NCBI RefSeq assembly: GCF_011290485.1
Contig: NZ_CP048029.1
Span: 2,738,501-2,802,500, forward strand
DNA length: 64,000 nucleotides
From: Caldichromatium japonicum
GTDB lineage: Bacteria; Pseudomonadota; Gammaproteobacteria; Chromatiales; Chromatiaceae
Direction: 5' to 3'
Shown here: positions 26,289 to 35,945 of the stretch, one piece after another
How positions within the stretch are numbered: the stretch's first letter is position 1
How the letters are laid out: each line of letters starts with the position of its first letter
Program-made: the position numbers and the translations under genes
Notes under the pieces: model-generated
What the model saw: only the letters and a program-made list of their open reading frames with translations
What the model was told of the DNA's origin: nothing
Database searches by the model: none

Positions 26289-27394
26289 ACGCCCCGCAAC
26301 AGACCGCTGCCGCACCCTTGATCCGCCCGCTGCGGATCGGCGGTATTGCGCTCGCCCACAACCTGATCCTTGCACCCATGGCGGGTGTCGCCGATCGGCC
26401 CTTTCGTACCCTCTGCCGGCGTCTGGGTGCGGCGCTCGCCGTCTCCGAGATGCTCACCGCACAAACCGCGCTCTGGACGAGCCCCAAATCGGTCGCACGT
26501 CTCGATCACCATGGCGAACCCGGCCCGATCGTCGTCCAGCTCTTGGGTACCGACCCTGAGTTGCTCGCCGAGGCGGCGCGTCTTCAGGTCGATCGCGGCG
26601 CCCAGATCATCGATCTCAATCTCAGCTGCCCCGCCAAGAAGGTCTGCCGGACAGGGGCAGGGGCGGCACTGCTGCGCGATGAACTCAAGGTCGCGCATAT
26701 CCTTGAGGCCGTGGTCGGCGCCGTGGCTGTCCCCGTGACCCTCAAGATCCGCACGGGCGACTCGCCCGAGACCCGCAATGCACTGCGGATCGCCGAGATC
26801 GCCCAAGCCTCTGGGATCGCGGCGCTGACGGTGCATGGGCGCACCACCGCCTGCGGCTATGACCGGCCTGCCGAGCATGAGACGGCGCGCCTGATCCGCG
26901 CGCGCCTTTCTATCCCCTTGATCGCCAATGGCGACATCGACTCGCCTGAGTCGGTGCGCCGGGTCTTGAGCGATACGGACGCCGATGGACTGATGATCGG
27001 GCGTGCGGCCTTGGGTCGCCCCTGGATCTTTCGCGAGATCCTCACCGCCTTGTCGCCCGCGGCTACGCAGGGGAAGCTCGATCGGGATGGGCTTGCGCCC
27101 GATCTGAGCGAATATCTAACCGAACACCTGGAGTCCATCTATGCCCTCTACGGCGAAGCGCGGGGGGTACGGGTGGCGCGCAAACACCTCGGCTGGTATT
27201 GCCGGCGTCTGAGCCAGGACCCAGGTTTGGGCGCAAGGATCAACCAGAGCGCCTCGGCACGCGAACAGCATGCCCTATTGCGCGAGCTCCTCGCGGGCGA
27301 TTGGGCAAAGGCTGGTATGTCCGAGCAAAGGCCGCTGGGTCCCAGTCAATGCTTGCACCTTAGGGAGACCTGGCCCATTGCGGGTCGACCTTGA
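26285..27394 (+). CDS. dusB: tRNA-dihydrouridine synthase B
   Basis: This is a flavin-dependent TIM-barrel enzyme of 369 residues. Family motifs are [16 protein letters not shown] at the N-terminus, [20 protein letters not shown] with the catalytic cysteine, [21 protein letters not shown] and [11 protein letters not shown]. It reduces uridine to dihydrouridine in the tRNA D-loop. In many relatives dusB and fis are co-transcribed, and here fis starts 54 bp downstream. The last 40 residues are longer than in Escherichia coli DusB. Confidence 0.94.
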   Translation: MNAPQQTAAAPLIRPLRIGGIALAHNLILAPMAGVADRPFRTLCRRLGAALAVSEMLTAQTALWTSPKSVARLDHHGEPGPIVVQLLGTDPELLAEAARLQVDRGAQIIDLNLSCPAKKVCRTGAGAALLRDELKVAHILEAVVGAVAVPVTLKIRTGDSPETRNALRIAEIAQASGIAALTVHGRTTACGYDRPAEHETARLIRARLSIPLIANGDIDSPESVRRVLSDTDADGLMIGRAALGRPWIFREILTALSPAATQGKLDRDGLAPDLSEYLTEHLESIYALYGEARGVRVARKHLGWYCRRLSQDPGLGARINQSASAREQHALLRELLAGDWAKAGMSEQRPLGPSQCLHLRETWPIAGRP

Positions 27395-27448
27395 CCGCTG
27401 GCCTGCCAGTGGTGTTGATCAACCTCGCCCAACGGAGCATCCATCCGC

Positions 27449-27742
27449 ATGAAGCGCACTGCCCTGACCACCTCTTCTATACCCGCAGCAGCCAACTCAC
27501 TCGCTGCGAGCCAGCCCCTGGCCGAGTGTGTACGCTTGGCGATCGAGACCTATCTTGCCCAGATGGGGGATTATGCCGTCGAAGGGCTTTACGACCTGGT
27601 CATCCGCGAGGTCGAGCGTCCGCTGTTCGAGGCCGTGCTCAGACACAGCCGGGGCAATCTCACCCAGGCGGCGCGGATGCTCGGCCTCAATCGCAATACC
27701 CTGCGCAAGCGTCTTGCGGCACATGGGATTATCCGCGAATAG
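27449..27742 (+). CDS. fis: Nucleoid protein Fis
   Basis: The 97-residue protein has the Fis core ([20 protein letters not shown]) and the C-terminal helix-turn-helix [19 protein letters not shown]. Fis is a small homodimer that bends DNA and activates or represses growth-rate-linked genes, including its own operon. The length and the position after dusB are typical. The start is the ATG at 27449. Confidence 0.94.
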   Translation: MKRTALTTSSIPAAANSLAASQPLAECVRLAIETYLAQMGDYAVEGLYDLVIREVERPLFEAVLRHSRGNLTQAARMLGLNRNTLRKRLAAHGIIRE

Positions 27743-27849
27743 AGACAAACCCCTTGGGATCGATGCCTTGGATGGTGCACAATCTCTCGGATGACAACCC
27801 TCAGTGCGCCAATTTGCACCGACCAACTCCAATCTGGACCCCTGCTGCC

Positions 27850-29403
27850 ATGCAACCCATTCGCCGCGCCCTCATCAGTGTCTCGGATAAAAGCGGTCTC
27901 ATCGAGTTTGCCGGCGTGCTCGCCGCCCGCGGGGTGGAGATCCTATCCACTGGCGGGACGGCCCGTCTTTTGGCCGATCACGGGCTGACGGTGGTCGAGG
28001 TCTCGGATCATACCGGCTTCCCCGAGATGATGGACGGACGTCTCAAGACCCTGCACCCACGTATCCACGGCGGGATCTTGGGACGGCGGGGGATCGATGA
28101 CGCCGCCATGGAGCGCCACGCCATCTCGCCGATCGATCTCGTCGTGGTCAATCTCTATCCTTTCGAGCAGACTATCGCCGATCCCGGCTGCGACCTCAAG
28201 ACCGCGATCGAACAGATCGACATCGGTGGGCCGGCCCTGCTGCGCGCCGCGGCCAAGAACCACAAGGATGTCGCAGTGGTGGTCGATCCCGCCGATTACC
28301 CGCGCGTCGCCGCTGAGATCCAGGCCACAGGCGCGGTAAACGACGAGACGCGCTTTAAACTCGCGTGTAAGGTCTTTGCACATACGGCGCGCTACGACGG
28401 TGTGATCGCCAATTATCTGGCGCGCCATCTGGAGCCGGAGCAGCGCTTCCCCCGCACCCTGACGCTCCAGTTCAAACGCCAGCAGTCGCTGCGCTATGGC
28501 GAAAACCCGCATCAAAGCGCAGCGCTCTATGTCGAGCAGCCGCTCAAGTCAGTCGGCATCCCCGGCGCCCGCCAGCTCCAGGGCAAAGAGCTCTCGTTTA
28601 ATAACATCGCCGATGCGGATGCTGCCCTCGAATGCGTCAAACAATTCGACGAGTCGCCGGCCTGTGTCATCGTCAAGCACGCCAATCCCTGCGGTGTAGC
28701 CCTGGGCGAGAGCCCGCTTGCGGCCTATGAGGGCGCTTATCGCACCGACCCTGAGTCGGCATTCGGGGGGATCATCGCCTTCAACTGCCCCCTGGATGCC
28801 GAGACCGCGCGGGCGATCAGCGAGCGCCAGTTCGTCGAGGTGATCATCGCCCCTGAGTTCGAGAAGGGCGCGCGCTCGGTCCTTGCAGCCAAGCCCAATG
28901 TCCGGCTGCTCGCCTGTGGCAGCTGGCAGGGTGAGCTCAAGGAGCGGCTGGACCTCAAACACATCACCGGTGGGATCTTGGTCCAGGACGCAGACATCGA
29001 GCTCATCGATGCGCTGCGCACCGTTACCCAGCGCGCCCCAAGCGAGGACGAGTTTGCCGATCTTTTATTTGCCTGGCGCGTTGCCAAGTTCGTCAAGTCA
29101 AACGCCATCGTCTATGCCAAGGGGGGGATGACCCTGGGAATTGGCGCGGGTCAGATGAGCCGGGTCAATTCGGCGCGCATCGCGGTGATCAAGGCCGAGC
29201 AAGCGAGTCTGGACCTTAAAGGCGCGGTCATGGCCTCGGATGCCTTCTTTCCGTTTCGCGATGGGATCGATCAGGCCGCGGCGGTGGGGATCCAGGCGGT
29301 CATCCAGCCAGGCGGCTCGCTGCGCGATGCCGAGGTCATCGCCGCAGCAGACGAGCACGGCATGGCGATGGTCTTCACCGGCATGCGTCATTTCAGGCAC
29401 TGA
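27850..29403 (+). CDS. purH: Bifunctional AICAR transformylase/IMP cyclohydrolase
   Basis: The protein has 517 residues from the ATG at 27850 ([20 protein letters not shown]). The N-terminal MGS-like cyclohydrolase domain contains [13 protein letters not shown] and RVKTLHP-like [13 protein letters not shown]. The transformylase part contains [28 protein letters not shown] and [15 protein letters not shown]. It catalyses the last two steps of IMP synthesis. A longer open frame upstream overlaps fis and is not used. It is followed by an lpxA-like gene and then purD. Confidence 0.96.
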   Translation: MQPIRRALISVSDKSGLIEFAGVLAARGVEILSTGGTARLLADHGLTVVEVSDHTGFPEMMDGRLKTLHPRIHGGILGRRGIDDAAMERHAISPIDLVVVNLYPFEQTIADPGCDLKTAIEQIDIGGPALLRAAAKNHKDVAVVVDPADYPRVAAEIQATGAVNDETRFKLACKVFAHTARYDGVIANYLARHLEPEQRFPRTLTLQFKRQQSLRYGENPHQSAALYVEQPLKSVGIPGARQLQGKELSFNNIADADAALECVKQFDESPACVIVKHANPCGVALGESPLAAYEGAYRTDPESAFGGIIAFNCPLDAETARAISERQFVEVIIAPEFEKGARSVLAAKPNVRLLACGSWQGELKERLDLKHITGGILVQDADIELIDALRTVTQRAPSEDEFADLLFAWRVAKFVKSNAIVYAKGGMTLGIGAGQMSRVNSARIAVIKAEQASLDLKGAVMASDAFFPFRDGIDQAAAVGIQAVIQPGGSLRDAEVIAAADEHGMAMVFTGMRHFRH

Positions 29404-29406
29404 GCA

Positions 29407-30213
29407 ATGCCGATCCATCCCACCGCCATCATCGAGGAGGGGGCCGAGGTCCATGAGAGCGCGACCATCGGTCCCTATACCCTCATCGAGTCGAACGCAT
29501 TCATCGGCGAGGGCTGTTGGATCGGAAGCTGTGTGCGCATCTACGGGCACACCCGTCTCGGGGCCCATAACCGCATCGATCACGGCGCCACCTTAGGGGC
29601 TGCGCCCCAGGACCTCGGCTTTGGCCCCGAGCGGGCCAAGCCGCTAATCATCGGCGATCACAACCATTTCCGTGAGTCGGTCAATATCAGTTGCGGGCTC
29701 AAGTCAGAGGGCGGCACGCGTATCGGCAATCACAACTATTGGATGGCCTTCAGCCACGCTGGCCATGACTGTGTTGTCGGCGATCACAATGTCTTTGCCA
29801 ATGGTGCGACCCTCGCCGGTCATGTCGAGGTGGGGGATCATTGCTTTCTCTCGGGTCAGGTGGCGGTGCATCAGTTCTGCCGGATTGGATCCTATGTCAT
29901 GATCGGCGGGGTCACGGGTGTGACCCAGGATGTACCACCCTATCTATTGGCTGCCGGCAACCGTGCCCGTTTGATCGGACTCAATGTCGTTGGCCTAAGG
30001 CGCAAAGGCTTTACCCAGGCACAGCGCAGCCGCATCAAACAGGTCTATCGCCTGATCCTGCGCTCGGGCCTGCCACGGGGGGAAGCGCTCGCCCAGGCCG
30101 CGGCCTTGTATCCCGGCCCAGAGACCGAGGCGATCATCGCCTTCATCCGCGGTTCAAAGCGCGGGGTCCTGCCGTTTCGCCGCTCGGTACGCGATACGTC
30201 TCTGATGGACTAG
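29407..30213 (+). CDS. lpxA: LpxA-family acyl-ACP--UDP-GlcNAc O-acyltransferase
   Basis: This left-handed beta-helix protein of 268 residues has many hexapeptide repeats ([34 protein letters not shown]) and the LpxA-type active site [16 protein letters not shown] with the catalytic His. It also has [20 protein letters not shown] and [10 protein letters not shown], as in LpxA. LpxA starts lipid A synthesis by acylating UDP-GlcNAc at O-3. The gene is not in the usual lpxD-fabZ-lpxA-lpxB group, so it may be a second copy or a specialised paralog. It starts 3 bp after purH. Confidence 0.85.
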   Translation: MPIHPTAIIEEGAEVHESATIGPYTLIESNAFIGEGCWIGSCVRIYGHTRLGAHNRIDHGATLGAAPQDLGFGPERAKPLIIGDHNHFRESVNISCGLKSEGGTRIGNHNYWMAFSHAGHDCVVGDHNVFANGATLAGHVEVGDHCFLSGQVAVHQFCRIGSYVMIGGVTGVTQDVPPYLLAAGNRARLIGLNVVGLRRKGFTQAQRSRIKQVYRLILRSGLPRGEALAQAAALYPGPETEAIIAFIRGSKRGVLPFRRSVRDTSLMD

Positions 30214-30258
30214 GCGCAGGGCATACCCTTTAGGGCTATAGGTACGCAATGCGTCCTC
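30214..30258. repeat. Dispersed palindrome upstream of purD
   Basis: A degenerate member of the GTAGGG...CCCTAC family, with a second hairpin around TACGCAATGCGT. The string GCGTCCTCTACAG recurs at 49506-49518. It fills most of the purH/lpxA-purD gap. Confidence 0.55.
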
Positions 30259-30262
30259 TACA

Positions 30263-30278
30263 GAGTCTAGGAGTCTAG
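30263..30278 (+). promoter_or_regulatory. Duplicated octamer creating the purD ribosome binding site
   Basis: GAGTCTAG is present twice in tandem. The junction creates TAGGAG at 30268-30273, 7 bp before the purD ATG at 30281, the likely Shine-Dalgarno sequence. Confidence 0.6.
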
Positions 30279-30280
30279 CT

Positions 30281-31564
30281 ATGAAGGTCCTGATCATCGG
30301 CAGCGGCGGGCGCGAACATGCCCTGGCCTGGAGGTCTGCCCAATCGCCCCTAGTCGAGTGGGTCTATGTAGCCCCGGGCAACGGCGGGACGGCGGGCGAG
30401 CCCAAGGTCACCAACATCCCCATCCCTGCTTCGGACATCCAGCGCCTGGTCGAGTTTGCGCGCAGAGAGGCGATCGATCTGACCATCGTTGGCCCCGAGG
30501 CCCCCTTAGTCGCCGGGGTCACCGATGCCTTTGCGAACGCCGGCCTGCGTTGTTTTGGGCCATCGCAGGCCGCCGCCCAGCTCGAGGGCTCCAAGTCGTT
30601 TGCCAAGGACTTCATGCGTCGACATGGCATCCCCACTGCCGAGTATGCGGTCTTTAGCGAGCTTGACGCTGCGTTCGCCCACCTCAAGCAGGTGGAGCCC
30701 CCGATCGTGATCAAGGCCGATGGTCTGGCCGCCGGCAAGGGGGTGGTGGTCGCCCAGGACCTGGCGACCGCCGAGTCTGCGGTGTGCGCCATGCTCGGGG
30801 CCAGGCAGTTCGGCAATGCAGGGGCGCAGGTGGTGATCGAGGAATATCTCAGCGGTGAGGAGGCGAGCTTCATCGCCTTGGTCGATGGTCGACATATCCT
30901 ACCGCTTGCCTCCTCCCAAGATCACAAACGGCGCGACGACGGCGACCGGGGCCCGAACACCGGCGGCATGGGGGCCTATTCGCCCGCCCCAGTGGTCACC
31001 CCAGAGGTGCACGAGCGCATCCTGCGCGAGGTCATGGAACCCACAGTGGCAGGCATGGCGGCCGAGGGCTGCCCCTATGTCGGTTTTTTATACGCGGGGC
31101 TGATGATCGCCCCAGACGGTAGCCCCAGGGTGCTCGAGTTCAACTGTCGGCTCGGCGACCCCGAGACCCAGCCGATCTTGATACGCCTGCAATCGGACCT
31201 GGTTGAACTCTGCATGGTGGCACTTACCGGCGAGCTCGATCGGGCCGAGGCGCGCTGGGACCCGAGGGCAGCACTCGGGGTGGTGATGGCCGCCGCGGGT
31301 TACCCCGGTGAGGTCAGCAAGGGACAGGTGATCGAGGGCCTAGAGCGATCCTTCCCGCCAGAGATCAAGGTCTTTCATGCCGGCACGCGCAGGGAGGGCG
31401 AGCGGGTGCTGACCGACGGCGGCCGGGTGCTCTGTGTGACCGCGCTCGGTGTAAGCATCGCCGAGGCCTGCTCCTTGGCCTATGATGCCGTCGATCGTAT
31501 CTACTGGGAGGGCGCCTTCTGGCGGCGCGACATCGGGCATCGCGCCATCGCGCGTGGGCTATAG
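30281..31564 (+). CDS. purD: Phosphoribosylamine--glycine ligase
   Basis: This ATP-grasp ligase of 427 residues begins MKVLIIGSGGREHALAW and contains the PIVIKADGLAAGKGVVVA ATP-binding strand, the NTGGMGAYSP motif and the metal-binding VLEFNCRLGDPETQPI. It makes glycinamide ribonucleotide in purine synthesis. Its position after purH is common. Confidence 0.96.
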   Translation: MKVLIIGSGGREHALAWRSAQSPLVEWVYVAPGNGGTAGEPKVTNIPIPASDIQRLVEFARREAIDLTIVGPEAPLVAGVTDAFANAGLRCFGPSQAAAQLEGSKSFAKDFMRRHGIPTAEYAVFSELDAAFAHLKQVEPPIVIKADGLAAGKGVVVAQDLATAESAVCAMLGARQFGNAGAQVVIEEYLSGEEASFIALVDGRHILPLASSQDHKRRDDGDRGPNTGGMGAYSPAPVVTPEVHERILREVMEPTVAGMAAEGCPYVGFLYAGLMIAPDGSPRVLEFNCRLGDPETQPILIRLQSDLVELCMVALTGELDRAEARWDPRAALGVVMAAAGYPGEVSKGQVIEGLERSFPPEIKVFHAGTRREGERVLTDGGRVLCVTALGVSIAEACSLAYDAVDRIYWEGAFWRRDIGHRAIARGL

Positions 31565-31701
31565 AGAGGGGGCAGGTGCGCCTGCATGACGAGTACCCTG
31601 GGATTGATCCTGACGTCTCCCCAGCAGCAAGCCCGACCTGGGATGGGGCGAGGTGCATCGCTCATCCCGTTTGGGTCGATGTATGGGGGTGAGAGGCCAA
31701 T

Positions 31702-33315
31702 ATGGCGGATCTGTTTGCGGCCAAGCACTTTTTGATCGTCGATGACTTTGCCGATATGCGCACAGCGCTCAAGCGTATCCTCAATTCGCTCGGCGCTATA
31801 CACATCGACCAGGCGCGCAACGGCAGCGAGGCCATCGCCAAGATGCAGGCCCGTCACTACGACGTGGTCTTGTGTGACTACAATCTCGGGACCGGCAAGG
31901 ATGGTCAGCAAATCCTAGAAGAGGCGCGGGTTCGGCAACTGCTTGGGGTCGATAGCATCTTCATCATGATCACCGCCGAAAATACCCGCGAGATGGTCAT
32001 GGGCGCGGTGGAATATGCCCCCGATAGCTATCTGTCCAAGCCCTTCACCAAAGAGTTTTTGCAAACGCGCCTGACCAAGCTCTTTGAGCGCAAGGCGCAT
32101 CTGTACAAGGTCAATCAGGCCCTCCTCGCCAAAGACCCAGCAGGGGCTATCCGCGAACTCGATACCCTGATCGCCGACCACCCCTCCAACCTCAGCGAAC
32201 TCTTAAAGCTCAAGAGCGAGATCTGTATCGAGTCCAATCGCCTCGATGAGGCCCAGAGTGTGCTCGAACAGGTACTGGCCATCCGTGAGATGCCCTGGGC
32301 ACGGCTTGGGCTCGGCAAGATCCAGTTCATGCGCAAACAATTCACCCAGGCCGCCGAGACCTTCAGCCAGATCATCGAACAGGAACGCAGCTTCGTCGCC
32401 GCCTATGACTGGCTGGCCAAGACCCAGATGGCCCAGCGCCAATATGCCGAGGCCGAGGAGACCTTGAAACTCGCCGCGCGTCTGTCACCGCGCAATATCC
32501 GCCGACAAGGTCTCATAGGCGACATCGCCCTCACCAACAATCATCCCGAGACCGCCGAGCTCGCCTATGAGCAGGCGGTTGGTCTTGCCAAATACTCAGT
32601 CTTCAATCATCCGGCCCTCTTTGCCGGCCTGGCCAAAAGCAAGGCAGCCGCTGGCAAGCGCGAAGAGGCGCTCAAGGTGGCCGAGCAGATCCCCAAGGTC
32701 TTTCCCGATCACCCGGAGGCCGCGCTATATCAGGCAACTGCCACTGTTTTCGTCAAGGCCAAGGCGGGTGATCAGGCCGGCGCCCAGGCCGCACTCGCCC
32801 AGGCCGAGCAGGAACTGGCTAGACTGAACGAAGGCGCGCGTCTATCCCAGCATGCGCTGGAGCTGGCCAAGGCCTATGCCGAGCTCGGACAGGAAGACAA
32901 GGCGGCGGCCTTGCTGCGCCAGGTGATCGCCAATAACCACGACGATGAAGATATCCTGACCCAGATCATCCATCTCTGTCAGGAATCAAAGTTGAACTAT
33001 GACGCCGAGTCCGCAATCCGCGAGGTCCAAGGCGATGTGGTGCGCACCAACAACGAAGGGGTGCGGCTCATCAAGCAGGGCGAGTTCGATGCAGCGATCA
33101 AGCTCCTCAGCCATGCCGCCGAAGAGATGCCCGGTAACAAGACCATCAACCTCAATGCTGCCAAGGCGCTTTTGATGTATATGGAACGCCGCGGGATCAC
33201 CAATGACCTGATCGCTCAGGTCCATCACTATATCAACCGCGTCCAGACACTGGCTCCAGACGACTGGCGGCTCGGGGATGTCCGCCATAGACTCCGCAAA
33301 CTCACCCAGACTTAA
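31702..33315 (+). CDS. Response regulator with TPR output domain
   Basis: The N-terminal receiver domain has acidic residues Asp14/Asp15 (LIVDDFAD), phospho-acceptor Asp59 (VVLCDYNLG), the conserved Thr of MITAE and Lys of SKPF. From about residue 130 to the end of the 537-residue protein come tandem tetratricopeptide-like helical repeats (AETFSQIIEQERSFVAAYDW, AELAYEQAVGLAKYS, DAAIKLLSHAAEEMPGNK). No DNA-binding or enzymatic output is seen, so it probably signals by protein contact. The histidine kinase gene starts 4 bp downstream, a likely cognate pair. Confidence 0.88.
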   Translation: MADLFAAKHFLIVDDFADMRTALKRILNSLGAIHIDQARNGSEAIAKMQARHYDVVLCDYNLGTGKDGQQILEEARVRQLLGVDSIFIMITAENTREMVMGAVEYAPDSYLSKPFTKEFLQTRLTKLFERKAHLYKVNQALLAKDPAGAIRELDTLIADHPSNLSELLKLKSEICIESNRLDEAQSVLEQVLAIREMPWARLGLGKIQFMRKQFTQAAETFSQIIEQERSFVAAYDWLAKTQMAQRQYAEAEETLKLAARLSPRNIRRQGLIGDIALTNNHPETAELAYEQAVGLAKYSVFNHPALFAGLAKSKAAAGKREEALKVAEQIPKVFPDHPEAALYQATATVFVKAKAGDQAGAQAALAQAEQELARLNEGARLSQHALELAKAYAELGQEDKAAALLRQVIANNHDDEDILTQIIHLCQESKLNYDAESAIREVQGDVVRTNNEGVRLIKQGEFDAAIKLLSHAAEEMPGNKTINLNAAKALLMYMERRGITNDLIAQVHHYINRVQTLAPDDWRLGDVRHRLRKLTQT

Positions 33316-33319
33316 AACG

Positions 33320-34006
33320 ATGGATAAACTCGATTTTTCGACAATCCTCGCCTCATCGATCCACGACATCAAAAACTCGCTCGGGCTGATCCTGACGAAT
33401 CTCGAAGATCTGCTGGGCAACCCTGCCAACCATATCGCGGACCCACGTCAGGCCAGCCTGTTGCAGCACGAGGCCCGCCGGGCCAATGCCAACCTCAATC
33501 AGCTCCTGATATTCTACAAGCTGGGCCAGGACCAACTCTGCGTCAACATCACGGCCAATCCTCTAGACGAGTTCCTAGAAGAGATCATCGCTGAGAATCG
33601 TTCGGTCTGTCAGGCCTTGGGGCTTCGGATTGACCATCAATGCGATACCGAGCTGATGGGCTTTTTTGATATAGAGTTGGTGCGCGGGGTGTTGGAGGGC
33701 GCCATCGGCAATGCCCGGCGTTATGCCCGCACGCAGATCCAGCTCAATGCCGAGTTGATGGAAGGTTTCCTAGTGATCCGGGTCGAGGACGACGGTGTCG
33801 GCTTTCCCCCCAGCATGCTTGCTCAAACCGATTATCGGCCTCAGACCCTTTCTTCGATTGTAGGCACTCCTGGACATACCCAATTGGGACTCTATTTCGC
33901 CGCGCACCTCGCCCAGTTACACCGTCAGGGGGACAAGTGCGGATCGATCCGCCTCGTCAATGGTCATCTCCTGCCTGGGGGGTGTTTCGAGCTGTGGCTG
34001 CCCTGA
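33320..34006 (+). CDS. Minimal cytoplasmic histidine kinase
   Basis: The protein is 228 residues from the ATG at 33320. The phospho-acceptor His15 lies in ASSIHDIKNSLG right at the N-terminus. The ATPase domain has the N box GAIGNARRYA, G1 DDGVGFPPSM and G2-like GHTQLGLYFAAHLA. No sensor, HAMP or membrane segment is present, so input must come from another protein. It follows the TPR response regulator and overlaps the next gene by up to 70 bp. Confidence 0.85.
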   Translation: MDKLDFSTILASSIHDIKNSLGLILTNLEDLLGNPANHIADPRQASLLQHEARRANANLNQLLIFYKLGQDQLCVNITANPLDEFLEEIIAENRSVCQALGLRIDHQCDTELMGFFDIELVRGVLEGAIGNARRYARTQIQLNAELMEGFLVIRVEDDGVGFPPSMLAQTDYRPQTLSSIVGTPGHTQLGLYFAAHLAQLHRQGDKCGSIRLVNGHLLPGGCFELWLP

Positions 34007-35886
34007 TCGCTAATGAGGGATATGGCTGTCTTGACGGTTACTGTCGTTCGAGCCAACACTTAGGCCCTATCGCCTCTCGCCGGACGCGCGGCGATGCCGC
34101 ACCCCTCGATTGGCCGATCTACCTCCTTTTAGCGGTTACGCTGTTGCTCGGTGCCTCCCCTGTCTTGTCCTCGCCCCCAGATGTCCGGGTGCTGATTGAT
34201 GTCTCGGGGAGCATGCGTCAGACCGATCCACGCAACCTGCGCGCCCCGGCCGTGCAGCTCTTCAATGAGCTGATCCCGGCAGGGGCTATTGCAGGGGTCT
34301 GGCTGTTTGCCGAACAGACCGAGGTCTTGGCCCCCCCTGGGGCAGTTGACGATGAGTGGCGTAAACGGCTGCGCGGTCGTTTAAATCGCATCCATTCGCG
34401 AGGCCTGTTTACTGATATCGAGGGTGCCATCCGTACCGCCACCGCCGACTGGTCGCAAAAACCGGCAGAGGGCGAGCGTCACCTGATCCTGCTCACCGAT
34501 GGTCTGACCGATGTCTCTAAAAACCCCGAGGACAGTGCCGCCTCGCGCCAGCGCATCCTGACGGAACAGATCGAGCGGCTCAAGGGTATGAGCGCCAAGG
34601 TCCATGCCATCGGTCTATCGGACCAGATCGATGAGCAGCTCATGCGCCTGCTCGCCGTCCAGACCGGCGGCTGGATGGAAAAGGCCGAGACCGCCGATGC
34701 CCTACAGCGCCTGTTCTTGCGTGTGCTCGAACAAAGCGCCCCGCCGACCACGGTCCCGATCAAGGGCAATCGCTTCGAGATCGATAACCAGGTGCGCGAG
34801 CTGACGGTCCTAGCCTTTCGCCCCGAAGGTGGCCAGAGCCAATTGACAACCCCAGATGGCGAGCGCATCCGCGCCGATCAGCTCTTGCCGGGGGTGAGAT
34901 GGCGCGCCGAGGCCGGCTATGACCTCATCACCATCGCCAACCCCAAGCCCGGTCAGTGGCGCATCCGCGGGGTCGAGGACCCGGACAACCGCGTAGTCAT
35001 CATCACCGACCTCGACATCGAGACCGGGCCTCTGCCCAGCGCCATCGCCCAGGGCGAGGGCCCCCGGGCCGAGACCTGGCTGACTGACCACAAACAGCCC
35101 ATCCAACGGCTTGACCTGTTACAGGTCGTCCAGGCCAAGGTTCAGCTCAGCCCTGACCCTGCCCAACAGCAACCCGGGGCGACACCTGGCCAATCCTCGA
35201 CCCCAGATACAACCGCCGCAGCGACCCCAGCGGCCCCGCCGCCGGCATCCGAGCAACCCTTGCCCCTGGATGCAGCCAGCGCCCGTTTTGCCGCCGATCT
35301 TCGGACAGCGGGCCTGGCACCAGGGGTCTATCGTCTCGATTTCGTCATCGACGGCGGGACCTTCCAGCGCCAGATCAGCCGGCATCTCAAGATCCGGGGT
35401 GCACCCCTCCAGGCCAGCTATGAGTCGCAATTGCCGACCGATACCCAGCCCCAGGCCGCGATCCTGGTCAAACTCAGCGCCGACCCCGACGCCGTCGAGC
35501 CGGCAAGCCTCTTCGGCTATCTCATCGCCCGCGGGCCCGAGGGCTTCAACGAGGTCATCGAGATCCCCAAGGACAAGCGCTTTCCACTGACCGTCAAGAT
35601 CCCCATCCAGCAGCCGGGGGACTATCAGATCAGTGGCCAGTTCATAGGGCGCGCCCTCGCCGGGGAACCCATCCAGATCCAGCCTGAGGCGGGCAACCTG
35701 CACCTCGACTTCAAAGCCCCCAAGACGACCAAGGCCGGCGTCCAGGGCAGTGCAGAACCCTTTTCCTGGCTGTGGTTCTTCGTCTATCTGCTGGCAGGCA
35801 ACGCCTTGCTGGGCAGCGCTCTGGGACTCACCTGGTGGCTGATGGGCCGCGCACGCAAGGTGCATGTGGGTTCGGCTATGGTTTAA
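33937..35886 (+). CDS. Membrane-anchored von Willebrand factor A domain protein (TIGR03503-like)
   Basis: A hydrophobic segment (PIYLLLAVTLLLGASPVLS) is followed by a vWA domain with the MIDAS motif DVSGSM and LTDGLTDVS. A proline-rich linker (about residues 405-440), beta-rich modules and a second membrane helix near the C-terminus (WFFVYLLAGNALLGSALGLTWWL) come next, ending in a short basic tail. This architecture resembles the TIGR03503 family, whose function is unknown. The bulk is probably periplasmic. The start is uncertain: GTG at 33937 has a good GGGGG site, and GTG at 33982 or 33994 would also work. Confidence 0.75.
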   Translation: MRIDPPRQWSSPAWGVFRAVAALIANEGYGCLDGYCRSSQHLGPIASRRTRGDAAPLDWPIYLLLAVTLLLGASPVLSSPPDVRVLIDVSGSMRQTDPRNLRAPAVQLFNELIPAGAIAGVWLFAEQTEVLAPPGAVDDEWRKRLRGRLNRIHSRGLFTDIEGAIRTATADWSQKPAEGERHLILLTDGLTDVSKNPEDSAASRQRILTEQIERLKGMSAKVHAIGLSDQIDEQLMRLLAVQTGGWMEKAETADALQRLFLRVLEQSAPPTTVPIKGNRFEIDNQVRELTVLAFRPEGGQSQLTTPDGERIRADQLLPGVRWRAEAGYDLITIANPKPGQWRIRGVEDPDNRVVIITDLDIETGPLPSAIAQGEGPRAETWLTDHKQPIQRLDLLQVVQAKVQLSPDPAQQQPGATPGQSSTPDTTAAATPAAPPPASEQPLPLDAASARFAADLRTAGLAPGVYRLDFVIDGGTFQRQISRHLKIRGAPLQASYESQLPTDTQPQAAILVKLSADPDAVEPASLFGYLIARGPEGFNEVIEIPKDKRFPLTVKIPIQQPGDYQISGQFIGRALAGEPIQIQPEAGNLHLDFKAPKTTKAGVQGSAEPFSWLWFFVYLLAGNALLGSALGLTWWLMGRARKVHVGSAMV

Positions 35887-35945
35887 GACAGATCACCCCT
35901 CAAGCCATGCCGCAAAAAGAGATCTGGGCGCGGGGTTAAAGCGAG

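Noticed and set aside
27391..27849. Upstream extension of purH
   Set aside because: The extended frame overlaps fis completely and is out of phase with it; PurH homology starts at the ATG at 27850.
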